A stretch of 64,000 nt of DNA from positions 1-64,000 of the forward strand of contig NZ_JAMDLG010000023.1 of NCBI RefSeq assembly GCF_023721715.1. Direction: 5' to 3'. This document shows positions 42,174 to 51,185 of this stretch, piece after piece; position 1 is the first letter of the stretch, and every line of letters begins with the position of its first letter. A program made the translations under genes and the position numbers. The notes beneath the pieces were generated by a model that saw only the letters and a list, made by a program, of their open reading frames with translations, did no database searches and was not told the origin of the DNA. Source of the stretch: Parasegetibacter sp. NRK P23. Its GTDB lineage: Bacteria; Bacteroidota; Bacteroidia; Chitinophagales; Chitinophagaceae.

Positions 42174-44435
42174 ATGAAAAAGTTTATTGGATCACTGACC
42201 CTTCTGTTTTCCGTTTTATCCCTATGCGCACAAAGCTCAAAAGAGGAGTACAAAAAACGTTCGGAGGAAGTTCGTAATGAAGTATGGAACTGGGACATCA
42301 AAGCTTTTAAAGCAACAAAAGTGCCCGATAGCGCTAAGAAGTTTTCTTATGTGGTGATCGCGCGCCACAATGAAGTGGAAGCCAGTGCCCGGAATAAGGT
42401 CCACTACTATGGCATCTCCATGGCCGTTTCAAAAGAGAAAACAATCGTCCGTACATTCAGGGAACGGGTTAAAATACAGGACAAGGCTGCGTTGGAGAGT
42501 TATTCCTCCATCAACTATACCGCATATGAAGGCAAAAAATCAAGCTTTGAAAAAAGTGATGTGATCTCTTTTGTGGGGGTGCGCATCATCAAACCGGATG
42601 GGTCCATGAAGGAAGTGGATGCCGATGAAACGGTATTCACAGTGGATGAAAAAAAGAACCGCGAAGCAAAACTGGCTATTCCCGGACTTGAAATTGGCGA
42701 TATACTGGATTATTATATTCAGTTGTACAAACGCGCCAATGATGTTGCCAGTGCAAGAACGCTTCCGCTGGCTTATGTGCTGGCCGACGAGGTGCCCGTG
42801 CTGCATTACTCCCTGCATGGCATCGTCAGCAAAAAGTTCGCGCTGGAGCACATCAGTGTGAATGGCGCGCCTAAATTGAAGGTATCGGATTTGGAAGACG
42901 ACTGGGAGTTTTCCGCCAGTGTCGCCGATGTGAATGCCCACCCCACAGGGCTTTGGTTTTCCAGTTACAGGCAATTGCCTATCATAAGATTGCACCTGAT
43001 TCCTGGTGTCGGTGGACTGATGAAAAATTCCGTAACAAGAACGCCGCGCCAAAAACCAGGGAACTTAAATGATAAAGTGGACCGGGAGGAACTGTACAAA
43101 GAGATTGCAGCGGACGTGACCAATATGGCCACACAAAAAGCGATGGGCGCCTTCACGATGCTTTACACCAATGTGAACGGGTTACTCAGGTCTTATCAGA
43201 AAAAGAATGGAAAAATTCCTGACGACAGCCTTGCCGCTCATATCTTCTACGCCATGCGTTACGTATTGTTTTATGACGATGAGGACAAAAAGGAAATACG
43301 CCCTGTGGACCCTTCAGCGAATGCCCGTTCTATCAATGAAAACTATTGTCTGCTGGTATATAGTGAGTTGTTGAAGATGTTCGGTCTGCAACCCGAAGTG
43401 TATGCCTTTACGTCCAAATATGGTCCGAGGGAAGAAGATATTTTCCTGTCTTCCGACCTCACTATAATGATCAAACCTTACAGGAGCAGCGACCAGTTGT
43501 ACTCCATGGAAACCCTGTTTACCAACGCGGGTGCGGTGCCTTACCATTATGAGAACCAGGAAGCGCCTGGCCTCAGTACCAGGGTAGTATGGAAGAATTA
43601 CCAGAAACAGGCCATGGGTACCGGAAAGGTGACGGTCCCCTTCGAAAAAGCGATCAACAATCATCACCTGGAGCATCTTCAGTTGAGTTTCCCCGACAAT
43701 GATCTGTCACAGGTGAACGTAAAAAGAAACACCGTACTTACCGGGCATTTCAGAGCGCCGATGCAACAAGAGCTGCTTTTGTATGAGGATTTTTGCAACG
43801 AAGAAAGAGCCGCCTTTGGTCTGGAAAAGAACTTCGTGGAGGACCTGGAGTCCAACCGCAAAACAAAAGCGTTGGCCGAAGAATACAAATTGGCCATGAA
43901 GAAAGCCAGAGCGGGGATGAAGGAAGTTTTTACGCAGGAAATCAACGACCAGTTTGGTGTGAAACCTGTTGCCGTTACCCAATGGAAAGTGAAGCAATCG
44001 GGAATTCGCCATACGCAACCCGAATTCATTTATGATACGGAATTCAAACTGGATAACATTACAAAACGTGCAGGAGAAAACTACCTGATCGACCTGGGCG
44101 CATTGGTGGGCGGACAACTGGACATCAAAGATGAGCAACGCAACCGCAAAGATGATGTTTATATGCCCTACGCGCGTTCTTTTATGCATGTGGTGGAACT
44201 GGAGATTCCAAAAGGGTACACTGTGGAAGGGCTTGATAACATACAAACCACGGTGAATAATGCCACGGGTTGGTTCAGTGCTAAGGGAAATATAGAAGGA
44301 AACAAGCTGATCCTTAAAATAGAAAAAGGGTATCGGAAATCTTTCCTGAAAGCCGAAGAATGGCCGGCGTTGCTGGAAATGATGGACAAAGCCGTAGCCT
44401 TCAAAGATCAGAAGTTACTGCTCAAAAAAATTTAG
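42174..44435 (+). CDS. Exported DUF3857-family protein with degenerate transglutaminase domain
   Basis: The 753-residue protein has a signal peptide ending SLCAQ. It has a DUF3857 domain (residues 50-240: VVIARHNEVEASARN, FRERVKIQDKAALESYSSIN, LAIPGLEIGDILDYYIQLY). A transglutaminase-like region lies near 370-450. In place of the usual GDCKD-type site I see NENYCLLVYSELLKMFGLQP, so the Cys is displaced and the His/Asp partners are unclear; enzymatic activity is doubtful. It follows the active-looking relative by nine bases and may regulate or scaffold it. Function is unknown in this family. Confidence 0.8.
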   Translation: MKKFIGSLTLLFSVLSLCAQSSKEEYKKRSEEVRNEVWNWDIKAFKATKVPDSAKKFSYVVIARHNEVEASARNKVHYYGISMAVSKEKTIVRTFRERVKIQDKAALESYSSINYTAYEGKKSSFEKSDVISFVGVRIIKPDGSMKEVDADETVFTVDEKKNREAKLAIPGLEIGDILDYYIQLYKRANDVASARTLPLAYVLADEVPVLHYSLHGIVSKKFALEHISVNGAPKLKVSDLEDDWEFSASVADVNAHPTGLWFSSYRQLPIIRLHLIPGVGGLMKNSVTRTPRQKPGNLNDKVDREELYKEIAADVTNMATQKAMGAFTMLYTNVNGLLRSYQKKNGKIPDDSLAAHIFYAMRYVLFYDDEDKKEIRPVDPSANARSINENYCLLVYSELLKMFGLQPEVYAFTSKYGPREEDIFLSSDLTIMIKPYRSSDQLYSMETLFTNAGAVPYHYENQEAPGLSTRVVWKNYQKQAMGTGKVTVPFEKAINNHHLEHLQLSFPDNDLSQVNVKRNTVLTGHFRAPMQQELLLYEDFCNEERAAFGLEKNFVEDLESNRKTKALAEEYKLAMKKARAGMKEVFTQEINDQFGVKPVAVTQWKVKQSGIRHTQPEFIYDTEFKLDNITKRAGENYLIDLGALVGGQLDIKDEQRNRKDDVYMPYARSFMHVVELEIPKGYTVEGLDNIQTTVNNATGWFSAKGNIEGNKLILKIEKGYRKSFLKAEEWPALLEMMDKAVAFKDQKLLLKKI

Positions 44436-44462
44436 GAATTAGGTATTTTAGCAAAAAAAATC

Positions 44463-45257
44463 ATGCGCACGAATCACGAAATAGACTATAGGATTTACGG
44501 GGAAGAAATGCAGTATGTGGAAGTGGAGCTGGATCCCCAGGAAACTGCTGTGGCGGAAGCCGGAAGTTTTATGATGATGGACGATGGCATCCAGATGCAG
44601 ACCATCTTTGGCGATGGTTCCCAGCAGCAGGGAAGCGGCATCCTCGGTAAACTGATGTCTGCGGGAAAACGCCTGCTCACCGGTGAAAGTTTGTTCATGA
44701 CCGCCTTCACCAATGCCAGTTACGGGAAAAAGAAAGTAAGTTTCGCTTCGCCTTATCCCGGGAAGATCATTCCGCTCGACCTGTTTGAACTGGGTGGAAA
44801 AGTGATCTGTCAGAAAGATGCTTTCCTTTGTGCCGCCAAAGGCGTTAGTGTTGGCATTGAATTCCAGCGCAAACTCGGTACCGGTATTTTTGGCGGCGAA
44901 GGATTCATCATGCAGAAGCTGGAAGGAGATGGCATGTCGTTCGTACATGCGGGCGGACACGTTTTGGTAAGGGAACTCCAGCCCGGCGAAATGCTGAAAA
45001 TAGATACAGGCTGCCTGGTGGCGTACACCCAAACCATCGACTATGATATCCAGTTTGTAGGCGGCATCCGCAATTCTATTTTTGGAGGAGAGGGCTTGTT
45101 CTTTGCGACATTGCGCGGTCCAGGAAAGGTGTGGATACAAACATTGCCGATCAGTCGTTTGGCAAGTAGAATTATCTCTTACGGAACGGTGAACAGGAAG
45201 GAAGAAGGCAGTATCCTCGGCAGAATGGGGAACATGCTGGATGGAGATGGATGGTAG
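44463..45257 (+). CDS. AIM24/TIGR00266-family protein
   Basis: The 264-residue cytoplasmic protein matches the AIM24 beta-helix family: [40 protein letters not shown] with PGKIIPLDL, and [20 protein letters not shown] with LP. It is rich in glycine turns and ends in a Gly-rich tail. Its role in bacteria is unknown. It follows the DUF3857 gene by 27 bases, and a strong terminator follows it. Confidence 0.88.
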   Translation: MRTNHEIDYRIYGEEMQYVEVELDPQETAVAEAGSFMMMDDGIQMQTIFGDGSQQQGSGILGKLMSAGKRLLTGESLFMTAFTNASYGKKKVSFASPYPGKIIPLDLFELGGKVICQKDAFLCAAKGVSVGIEFQRKLGTGIFGGEGFIMQKLEGDGMSFVHAGGHVLVRELQPGEMLKIDTGCLVAYTQTIDYDIQFVGGIRNSIFGGEGLFFATLRGPGKVWIQTLPISRLASRIISYGTVNRKEEGSILGRMGNMLDGDGW

Positions 45258-45285
45258 GACCGCATTGTAATAAAAGAAATCTGGG

Positions 45286-45330
45286 GCCATAGGCGATACA
45301 ACGGAGTATCACCTATGGCTTTTCTTTTTT
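45286..45330 (+). terminator. Rho-independent terminator after the AIM24 gene
   Basis: GCCATAGG and GATAC pair with GTATC and CCTATGGC around a short loop, followed by TTTTCTTTTTT. It closes the plus-strand run that began at 40290. Confidence 0.85.
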
Positions 45331-45369
45331 ATCTAGTATTTATTTCAGCGTCAGCTTGCATTAATACAC

Positions 45370-46035
45370 TCAGAGGCCTGGTCTTTTTCTCCGTTTCTTA
45401 AATACCACCCTCCGGTACACTTCATTGAGCGGAATTTCTTTATCGATGGCGGCAATGTGGAAAGACCCATTGATATCGATAATCGCATCGCCGAAGCGCC
45501 AATCTCCTGTTTCCGGCCGTTTGGCCACCCGTACATAACAGGAATTTGAATCCACCACAATGTATTCGTTCAGCGATGGAATCTGACTGTATTTTTCAAA
45601 CTTCAGAATGAAATCGCGTTCCTTACTGCCTTTAGACAATACTTCAATCACAACCACGGGGTTCAGTACCACATCGAAATCACCCTTCCTGAAAACGGGT
45701 GCATCTTTGATGATGCTCACGTCGGGGTAAAAGAAAGTGCGCATATCCGGCGCCGCTACTTTAATGTCGGAAGGCATGGTGATAAAATTGGTTTCCCTTA
45801 AAAGGCTTTGCAGGTACCAGATCAAGTTTACGACTACGGAATTGTGTTCGTAAGAAGCGCCAGGCATCTGTACCAGGCACCCGTTAAAATACTCATGTTT
45901 GTGGACACAAGATTGGTCGAAATGAAGGTACTCTTCCTCCGTACAGTACGTTACGGATTTGTGTACGATGCCATCCTCTTCGTGCAGGGCAACGCCATCT
46001 TTCAGCGCCAGCACGGGTTCAAAAAACTCGTTCAT
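45370..46035 (-). CDS. Uma2/DUF820-family PDDEXK nuclease-like protein
   Basis: This 221-residue protein matches the Uma2 family. Landmarks are the N-terminal YCTEEEYLHFDQSC, NSVVVNLIWYLQSLLRE, the restriction-like core RTFFYPDVSIIKDAP (D of the site) and VLNPVVVIEVLSKGSKERDF, where E and K complete a PD-ExK-like set. Members are often part of expanded accessory sets and are suspected nucleases. Here it is a single gene. A TACATTTG box lies 57 bases before its ATG. Confidence 0.82.
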   Translation of the reverse strand: MNEFFEPVLALKDGVALHEEDGIVHKSVTYCTEEEYLHFDQSCVHKHEYFNGCLVQMPGASYEHNSVVVNLIWYLQSLLRETNFITMPSDIKVAAPDMRTFFYPDVSIIKDAPVFRKGDFDVVLNPVVVIEVLSKGSKERDFILKFEKYSQIPSLNEYIVVDSNSCYVRVAKRPETGDWRFGDAIIDINGSFHIAAIDKEIPLNEVYRRVVFKKRRKRPGL

Positions 46036-46091
46036 GGAACAGTTGGTTTAAATGAATAAATAAGTGGTGGCGTTTGTTTGTGGTGGGAAAT

Positions 46092-46099
46092 CAAATGTA
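46092..46099 (-). promoter_or_regulatory. -7 box TACATTTG of the Uma2 gene
   Basis: An exact TAnnTTTG on the minus strand, 57 bases before the start at 46035. The -33 partner is not clear. Confidence 0.4.
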
Positions 46100-46119
46100 C
46101 ATATTTTCTGAAAATAAAA

Positions 46120-46143
46120 AAGGACCACATTGCTGTGATCCTT
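46120..46143 (-). terminator. Terminator after the TlpA-like gene
   Basis: AAGGACCAC and GTGATCCTT form a near-perfect stem (one mismatch). On the minus strand TTTTTT follows. Confidence 0.7.
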
Positions 46144-46165
46144 CTCCAATAACTATTTTAAACGC

Positions 46166-48049
46166 TTATGATTTTCCTGCCAGTTCTATCATGGTGGAAA
46201 GCTCCTCTACAGTTTCTTCTTCTTTACCGTTGAAGCCAACCGCTTTGAAACGGATTCTGCCGTTTTTATCCAGTACGAATTTCGTAGGAATGCCGTTTAC
46301 TTTAAAGTCGGATACCATCGTGCTTTCATTGTCCATGAGAATAGTATTGAAAGCGTAGGGTTTGCCTTTCATAAAGTCTTCCACGTTCTTCTTTTTATCT
46401 TCCACATTGTTTTCCCAGGTGTTCACGAAAAGGAAAACAACGTTAGGATCATCTTTGTATTTGTTCTGCGCTTTGTTCATGGCGGGGAAAGAAGCGATGC
46501 AGGGGCCGCACCAGGTGGCCCAGAAATCCACCACCACTACTTTTCCTTTCAGTTCATTCAGGCTTACTTTTTTCCCGGAAACATCATTTAGTGCAAAAGT
46601 GGGGGCTGCTTCGTCGATCATACTTTTGCGGATTTCTTCCATTTTTTTCTTCCTGGCTTCTGCTGCCAATGCGGTGAAGTAAGTGTCGAAATCGTTCTTA
46701 CCTTTTGCTTCGTACAGGCGTTTCAGTTGCTCCTTCATCGCCGATGTCTGGTTGCCTGCTTTAACATTGGCTTCCAGTTCTTTCAATGCCTTTGCGGGAT
46801 TGCCTGCTTTTTCAAGGAACAAAGTGTAGCGCTCCAGCATTTCGGGGTCTTTATTGGTCTGAATGGCTATTTCCTGGTACTTCAGGGCGTCTTTGTGTTT
46901 GCCCTGTTTGTGCAGGAGGAACGCGTAAGTATCGGAAAACATGCCATAGCTCTGCTCCAGGTTTTGTTTGTACTGAGAAGGCGGCATATTCACCGGCTTG
47001 GCGGCCATGGTGCGCATTTCATCCTGTATAATCTGGAGAGATTTTGCAGAGAGTTCAGCGGATTTATCAATGTCTTTGTCTGCGAGACAATTCTGCCAGG
47101 CGATGCTGTTGTACGTATTGGCCAGCGCGGCGCCTTTTGAAGAAGCTGGAACGTTGGCTATTGCCGCATCGATACCATTTTCTTTCGCGATCATCATGGT
47201 AAGATTGGCCTGCATGTTCGAAGCCATCATTTCCGCGGTGGCGTCTCCCGGATATTTCTTTTTGAAAGCTTCTATCACAGCCAGCTTATCCTTTACCGAT
47301 TTGGCGGCATTGTACTCCTTATACACTTCCTGTTTGACCATCATGCCATCGGGGTACTTCAGTTTCTGTACTTCGGCCAGCAATGCAGCAACAGGTTTGT
47401 TCTTCATTCTGCCGGCAAGGTAGGCGGCCTGGCTGTAATCCTGCTCTTTCGCGGAAGTATCGGCGGGCATGGTGCTGAACAGGTTGAATACGCCGGCTGT
47501 ATCTTTTTTATACGTGAGGTAATCGAGTTTTTCACTGAATTTCTTCATGTTTTTTAACTCGGAACCTTCATAGAATTTGTGCTTGTAATGCGCAGATTTT
47601 TTACTGTCGGGTTCAATACCAGTTTGCCAGGCCATCCCGCTGTAAATATTGCTCATTGAATTGTAGCCATCTTTGAGTGGTGTTCCGGGCTTTTCGAATA
47701 CAAAAAAGGCATAACCTTTTTTATCGTTGCCGTCCACATCCTTTCCGCTGAAGGGTTTGAGTACGAAGGCGTCACCGGAATCGGGCAATATAAAGGTTCC
47801 GGTCCAGGAAGAACCGCTTTTTTTCAGTACGATATCATCGGCTACCGATTTCTTCCCAAAAGTGTAATACGATAACGAAACTTGTTTTGATTTTTCCAAC
47901 GGGGTTCCTTTCGGATTGTAATTGACGGTGATGGTACTGCCGGGTGTAGGCTCTTCAGGAAGAATGGTAAGCGCTGAATACGTGGGTTGTTGTGCAAGAA
48001 GGGAGGTGCCCGGAAATACGAGCAACGCTGCCGCAAGGAGTTTTTTCAT
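46166..48049 (-). CDS. Exported TPR/thioredoxin-domain protein (TlpA-like)
   Basis: The 627-residue protein has a signal peptide (ending SLLAQ). A beta-rich N-terminal domain follows (residues 20-150). A long TPR-like helical region covers about residues 190-470 (LANTYNSIAWQNCLADKDID, AFLLHKQGKHKDALKYQEIA). The C-terminal redoxin domain has the active site WATWCGPCIASFPAMNKA. It should reduce disulfides or peroxides in the periplasm. The cis-Pro loop is visible in VNGIPTKFVLDKNG. It is flanked by its own terminators. Confidence 0.88.
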   Translation of the reverse strand: MKKLLAAALLVFPGTSLLAQQPTYSALTILPEEPTPGSTITVNYNPKGTPLEKSKQVSLSYYTFGKKSVADDIVLKKSGSSWTGTFILPDSGDAFVLKPFSGKDVDGNDKKGYAFFVFEKPGTPLKDGYNSMSNIYSGMAWQTGIEPDSKKSAHYKHKFYEGSELKNMKKFSEKLDYLTYKKDTAGVFNLFSTMPADTSAKEQDYSQAAYLAGRMKNKPVAALLAEVQKLKYPDGMMVKQEVYKEYNAAKSVKDKLAVIEAFKKKYPGDATAEMMASNMQANLTMMIAKENGIDAAIANVPASSKGAALANTYNSIAWQNCLADKDIDKSAELSAKSLQIIQDEMRTMAAKPVNMPPSQYKQNLEQSYGMFSDTYAFLLHKQGKHKDALKYQEIAIQTNKDPEMLERYTLFLEKAGNPAKALKELEANVKAGNQTSAMKEQLKRLYEAKGKNDFDTYFTALAAEARKKKMEEIRKSMIDEAAPTFALNDVSGKKVSLNELKGKVVVVDFWATWCGPCIASFPAMNKAQNKYKDDPNVVFLFVNTWENNVEDKKKNVEDFMKGKPYAFNTILMDNESTMVSDFKVNGIPTKFVLDKNGRIRFKAVGFNGKEEETVEELSTMIELAGKS

Positions 48050-48096
48050 GGTGCTAAATAAGTTAATGGTATCCCCGAATGTACGGAAAAAAACGG

Positions 48097-48134
48097 GTAC
48101 CCGGTGGCACCGCTATAGCGGTGCCACCGGGTAC
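48097..48134 (-). terminator. Perfect 17-bp-arm terminator after the deacetylase gene
   Basis: The arms GTACCCGGTGGCACCGC and GCGGTGCCACCGGGTAC pair without mismatch around a TATA loop. On the minus strand CCGTTTTTTT follows. This is an unusually long and GC-rich terminator stem. Confidence 0.85.
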
Positions 48135-48202
48135 GGTGTATTCACGCCGGGAAACTTGGTGATTTTCCGGTAGGGGAACTTTGCAATGGCAAAATGAGGG
48201 TG

Positions 48203-49057
48203 TTAGTTTTCCAAACCAGGGTAGTGGTTCAGCAATGCGATCCGGTATTCACCGGAGGCCTTCACTTTCTGAATAAAGCTGATCAGGCGCGTGGAATCCG
48301 TGGCATCGGTGAAGGTATGGTCGTGCGCGAGCAGCACAAGATGGTCCTTTATTTTCGTGCCGTTCTGTTTAAAAAGACCGCTGATCTCGTTAAAGAGTTC
48401 GTCTGCGGTTTGCTTTAACTCGAATTTGCTGTTGTAGCTCCATTCCCAATCCCAGCCCACGAGTTGGAAGCCGGCGTTGGAGAGGGAATCGGCGGCCGGT
48501 TTTCTTCTTTTGTAATAGTCGCCGTAAACTTTCGGAAGCCGCCAGATATTGCTGCTGGGGGTCCGGGCGATGTTGTTGGAAAAATGAAGGCTGTCCGCAT
48601 TCCGCCTGAAATCTTTCACTACGGAATCCGGGTGGTTGTAATACAGTTCATATTTGTTCCTGAAGCCATGGGTAAAGCTGTGGTTACAAAGTAGCAAAGA
48701 TGGATCCTGTTTCAACTCTTCCAGCATTTTATGCTGAAAAGGACTTCCAAAAGCATGTATGCCGATCAGGAAAAAGGTAGCGGGAACCTGCTCCTGCCGA
48801 AGGATGTTGTGGACCACACGCGTGCCGTTGTTGGGACCATCATCAAAACTCAGGTAAATCACTTTTCGGTGGTCGGGTGTATCTGTTGGCAACAAAGTTC
48901 CATCGGGAACGGAGGCCTGAAGGGAATCTACAGCCTGTTCGGAGAACCCGGCCATTTTGCGGAGCGGTTGTTTACAGGAAAATGCTCCGTACACGAGGAG
49001 CAGGAGGATAAGATAGGGGAAGCGACTGCCTTTCAGCCCTTCATCGGGGTGGTCCAT
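48203..49057 (-). CDS. Polysaccharide deacetylase (NodB-homology) lipoprotein
   Basis: The 284-residue protein has a lipoprotein-type signal (LLVYGAFSC). The NodB domain has YLSFDDGPNNGT (catalytic and metal Asp) and the metal-binding CNHSFTHGF (HxxxH-like). A late GWDWEWSYNSK and LVLLAHDHTFTD complete the usual motif set. It removes acetyl groups from a cell-wall or surface sugar. The FNEISG-rich C-terminal part is typical of short Bacteroidota members. Confidence 0.85.
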   Translation of the reverse strand: MDHPDEGLKGSRFPYLILLLLVYGAFSCKQPLRKMAGFSEQAVDSLQASVPDGTLLPTDTPDHRKVIYLSFDDGPNNGTRVVHNILRQEQVPATFFLIGIHAFGSPFQHKMLEELKQDPSLLLCNHSFTHGFRNKYELYYNHPDSVVKDFRRNADSLHFSNNIARTPSSNIWRLPKVYGDYYKRRKPAADSLSNAGFQLVGWDWEWSYNSKFELKQTADELFNEISGLFKQNGTKIKDHLVLLAHDHTFTDATDSTRLISFIQKVKASGEYRIALLNHYPGLEN

Positions 49058-49137
49058 ATACCAATACTGATTTGACCGTAAAGGTACATTGGAAGGAATG
49101 GATGATGCAAATTTTTGTTGTTAACGGTAATCAAAAT

Positions 49138-49749
49138 CTAGTCTTCAATCCTTGGAAGGGAGATGCGGTATTGAACGGAAACGATACGGATGGCGATAAT
49201 CACCAGGATACCGGTGATGGAACTGATGTTGGCACTGATGCCGAACCGGTTCATCACTACAAATACGATCGCGCCCGCAAGACACGCAGTGGCGTATATT
49301 TCTTTCCGGAAGATGAGGGGGATTTCGTTCACCAGGGTATCCCGGATCACCCCGCCGAATACGGCGGAGAACATGCCCAGTATGATTGCCGCCAAAGGAT
49401 GTACGCCGAAACTGAGTGATTTCTGAACGCCGAGGATGGTGTACAGTCCGATACCGATGGAATCGAACAGGAACAAGGTTTTGCGGAGTCGCAACAGTGT
49501 TTTCCGGAAGGAAACCGCGGTGAGTACACCCAGGAAGATCACGATCAGGTAATTGCCGTCGGCCACCCAGGCAAGCGGGTGCACCCCGAGGGTGATGTCT
49601 CTTAATGTACCGCCGCCGATCGCTGTGATGAAGGCGGTAAAAGATATCCCGAAAAGATCACGGTACAATAATTTACCATACGCCGCCAGTGCACCCGAGA
49701 GTGCAAAGACAAATGTTCCAAGCAGATCGATATAATACGGTACTTGCAT
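49138..49749 (-). CDS. TRIC/YadS-family cation-channel-like membrane protein
   Basis: The 203-residue protein has seven membrane segments in two repeated halves. Typical signatures are DLLGTFVFALSGALAA and ITAIGGGTLRDITLG in the first half, and GMFSAVFGGVIRDTLVNEIP in the second. Such proteins form trimeric ion channels. It lies 80 bases upstream of the deacetylase gene and 65 bases downstream of oxyR on the same strand. Confidence 0.88.
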   Translation of the reverse strand: MQVPYYIDLLGTFVFALSGALAAYGKLLYRDLFGISFTAFITAIGGGTLRDITLGVHPLAWVADGNYLIVIFLGVLTAVSFRKTLLRLRKTLFLFDSIGIGLYTILGVQKSLSFGVHPLAAIILGMFSAVFGGVIRDTLVNEIPLIFRKEIYATACLAGAIVFVVMNRFGISANISSITGILVIIAIRIVSVQYRISLPRIED

Positions 49750-49814
49750 ATTAACTTAAAGATATATGGATTCAGCATTCGCTTAACGTTGCGTCGTAGT
49801 GCCGTTGCGAGAAA

Positions 49815-50756
49815 CTACTTCATTACCGGCACCACCCGTTTCGCCCCGTTCTTTTTGATCTTCGCGGGCAACCCGGCCAGAATTTCTTCCCGCAGCACTT
49901 CAATAAGCCTTCTTTTCACGAAATCCCGGTGGATCACCAGGCTTACTTCCCGCATGGGGGCCGGCGATTTGAAATGCCGCAGCAAGCTCATTTGTTTGGC
50001 GGAAAGGTCCAGTGTGGCGAGTTCGGGCAGAACAGTGACCCCGCTGTTGATCTCCACCATTTTGCGGAGGGTTTCAATACTGCCTGCTTCATATTCGAAA
50101 CTTACACTGTGGGCCGATTGTTTCTTCAATTCACAGAGGTTCATAATTTGTGTGCGGAAGCAATGTCCTTCTTCCAGCAACCAGAGTTTGGAGCCGTCTA
50201 AATCGTCGGGCAGTACATAGGTTTTTTTGAAAGCCGCGCTGGAGCGGGAAACGTAAGCGACCATTTCCTCGTAGAACAGCGGGTATTCCCTGATTCCGGC
50301 ATCGTTGAGCGGTGTCACCAGTAACCCGGCGTCCAGTCTGCCGTTGCGAAGCTGCTCAATGATCTGGTAGGTGGTGAGGTCAGATATTTTGAGCTTTACG
50401 GAGGGGTATTTTTTAGTGAACTGGGGAATGAACAGGGGGAGGAGATAGGGCGCGAGCGTAGGAATGATCCCTAGTTTCAGTTCTCCCTGCAACAACCCTT
50501 TCCTGTCGCTTACGATCTGTTCCAGGAGCTTACTTTCATTGAGGATTTTCCGTGCCTGTATAATCACTTCTTCCCCGATATCCGTGGCCACCACGGGTTG
50601 TTTGCTTCTGTCGAATATCTTAATGCCAAGTTCGTGCTCCAGTTTCTGTATCTGCATACTGAGCGTGGGTTGCGTCACATAACAATGTTCCGCCGCCGTG
50701 GCGAAATGGCGGTAAGTGTCCACGGCTACGATATATTCCAGTTGCGTGAGTGTCAT
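49815..50756 (-). CDS. oxyR: LysR-family peroxide sensor OxyR
   Basis: The 313-residue regulator has an N-terminal LysR HTH (TQLEYIVAVDTYRHFATAAE, then VTQPTLSMQIQKLEHELG). The sensor domain carries cysteines at 199 and 208 in GHCFRTQIMNLCEL, the same numbering and spacing as in E. coli OxyR. It should form a disulfide under hydrogen peroxide and activate catalase and related genes. It has no adjacent target gene. A strong hairpin lies 110 bases upstream of its start on the minus strand. Confidence 0.93.
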   Translation of the reverse strand: MTLTQLEYIVAVDTYRHFATAAEHCYVTQPTLSMQIQKLEHELGIKIFDRSKQPVVATDIGEEVIIQARKILNESKLLEQIVSDRKGLLQGELKLGIIPTLAPYLLPLFIPQFTKKYPSVKLKISDLTTYQIIEQLRNGRLDAGLLVTPLNDAGIREYPLFYEEMVAYVSRSSAAFKKTYVLPDDLDGSKLWLLEEGHCFRTQIMNLCELKKQSAHSVSFEYEAGSIETLRKMVEINSGVTVLPELATLDLSAKQMSLLRHFKSPAPMREVSLVIHRDFVKRRLIEVLREEILAGLPAKIKKNGAKRVVPVMK

Positions 50757-50866
50757 ATTGCAAATATAGACCGAATCTATTTAGATATGGTGAATATCAA
50801 TTTGGGTTATTGCTGAAAGGGGTGCAATTTTGGCTTGTTCCGCGGTTATGAGAAAACTATAAATGA

Positions 50867-50906
50867 AAAGAGAGGGTGTATCAAGAGTGCGATACACCCT
50901 CTCTTT
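50867..50906. terminator. Strong 16-bp hairpin between oxyR and the LD-carboxypeptidase gene
   Basis: Arms 50867-50882 and 50891-50906 are perfectly complementary around an eight-base loop. T-rich flanks exist on both strands. It would stop minus-strand transcripts that pass the carboxypeptidase gene. Confidence 0.8.
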
Positions 50907-51185
50907 ATTCGGGTCCCTCTGATGGATATAATTTTCGTTTATGCTATTCTCAGCGGGTTCATTTAATTTTTGAGAGAGCCTCTTTTTAATGGTGTTTACT
51001 TTTAGCAGTTGGGTATTTTAACAACCATTCTTACAGTTAAAAAACTGTTTCAGCTTTTTAAAATGAAATTCAGCATGAAGAAGCCTGCGCAGGTGCAAGG
51101 TGAAAACGCGCGGTAGACCGATGACAACCCCGTTGTTTTCCGTTATAACCAACGGTATTTTTCGGGGAAAAGGTCAGTGTAACCA
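50907..51185 (-). other. Structured 279-base non-coding stretch downstream of the LD-carboxypeptidase gene
   Basis: No coding frame fits. Several hairpins are visible: a nested one at 51128-51167 (CCCCG/CGGGG around CCGTT/AACGG) and ACAGTT/AACTGT at 51033-51048. Minus-strand RNA through it would end at the 50867 terminator. It could be a long 3' untranslated region or carry a small RNA; I see no exact promoter box. Confidence 0.4.
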
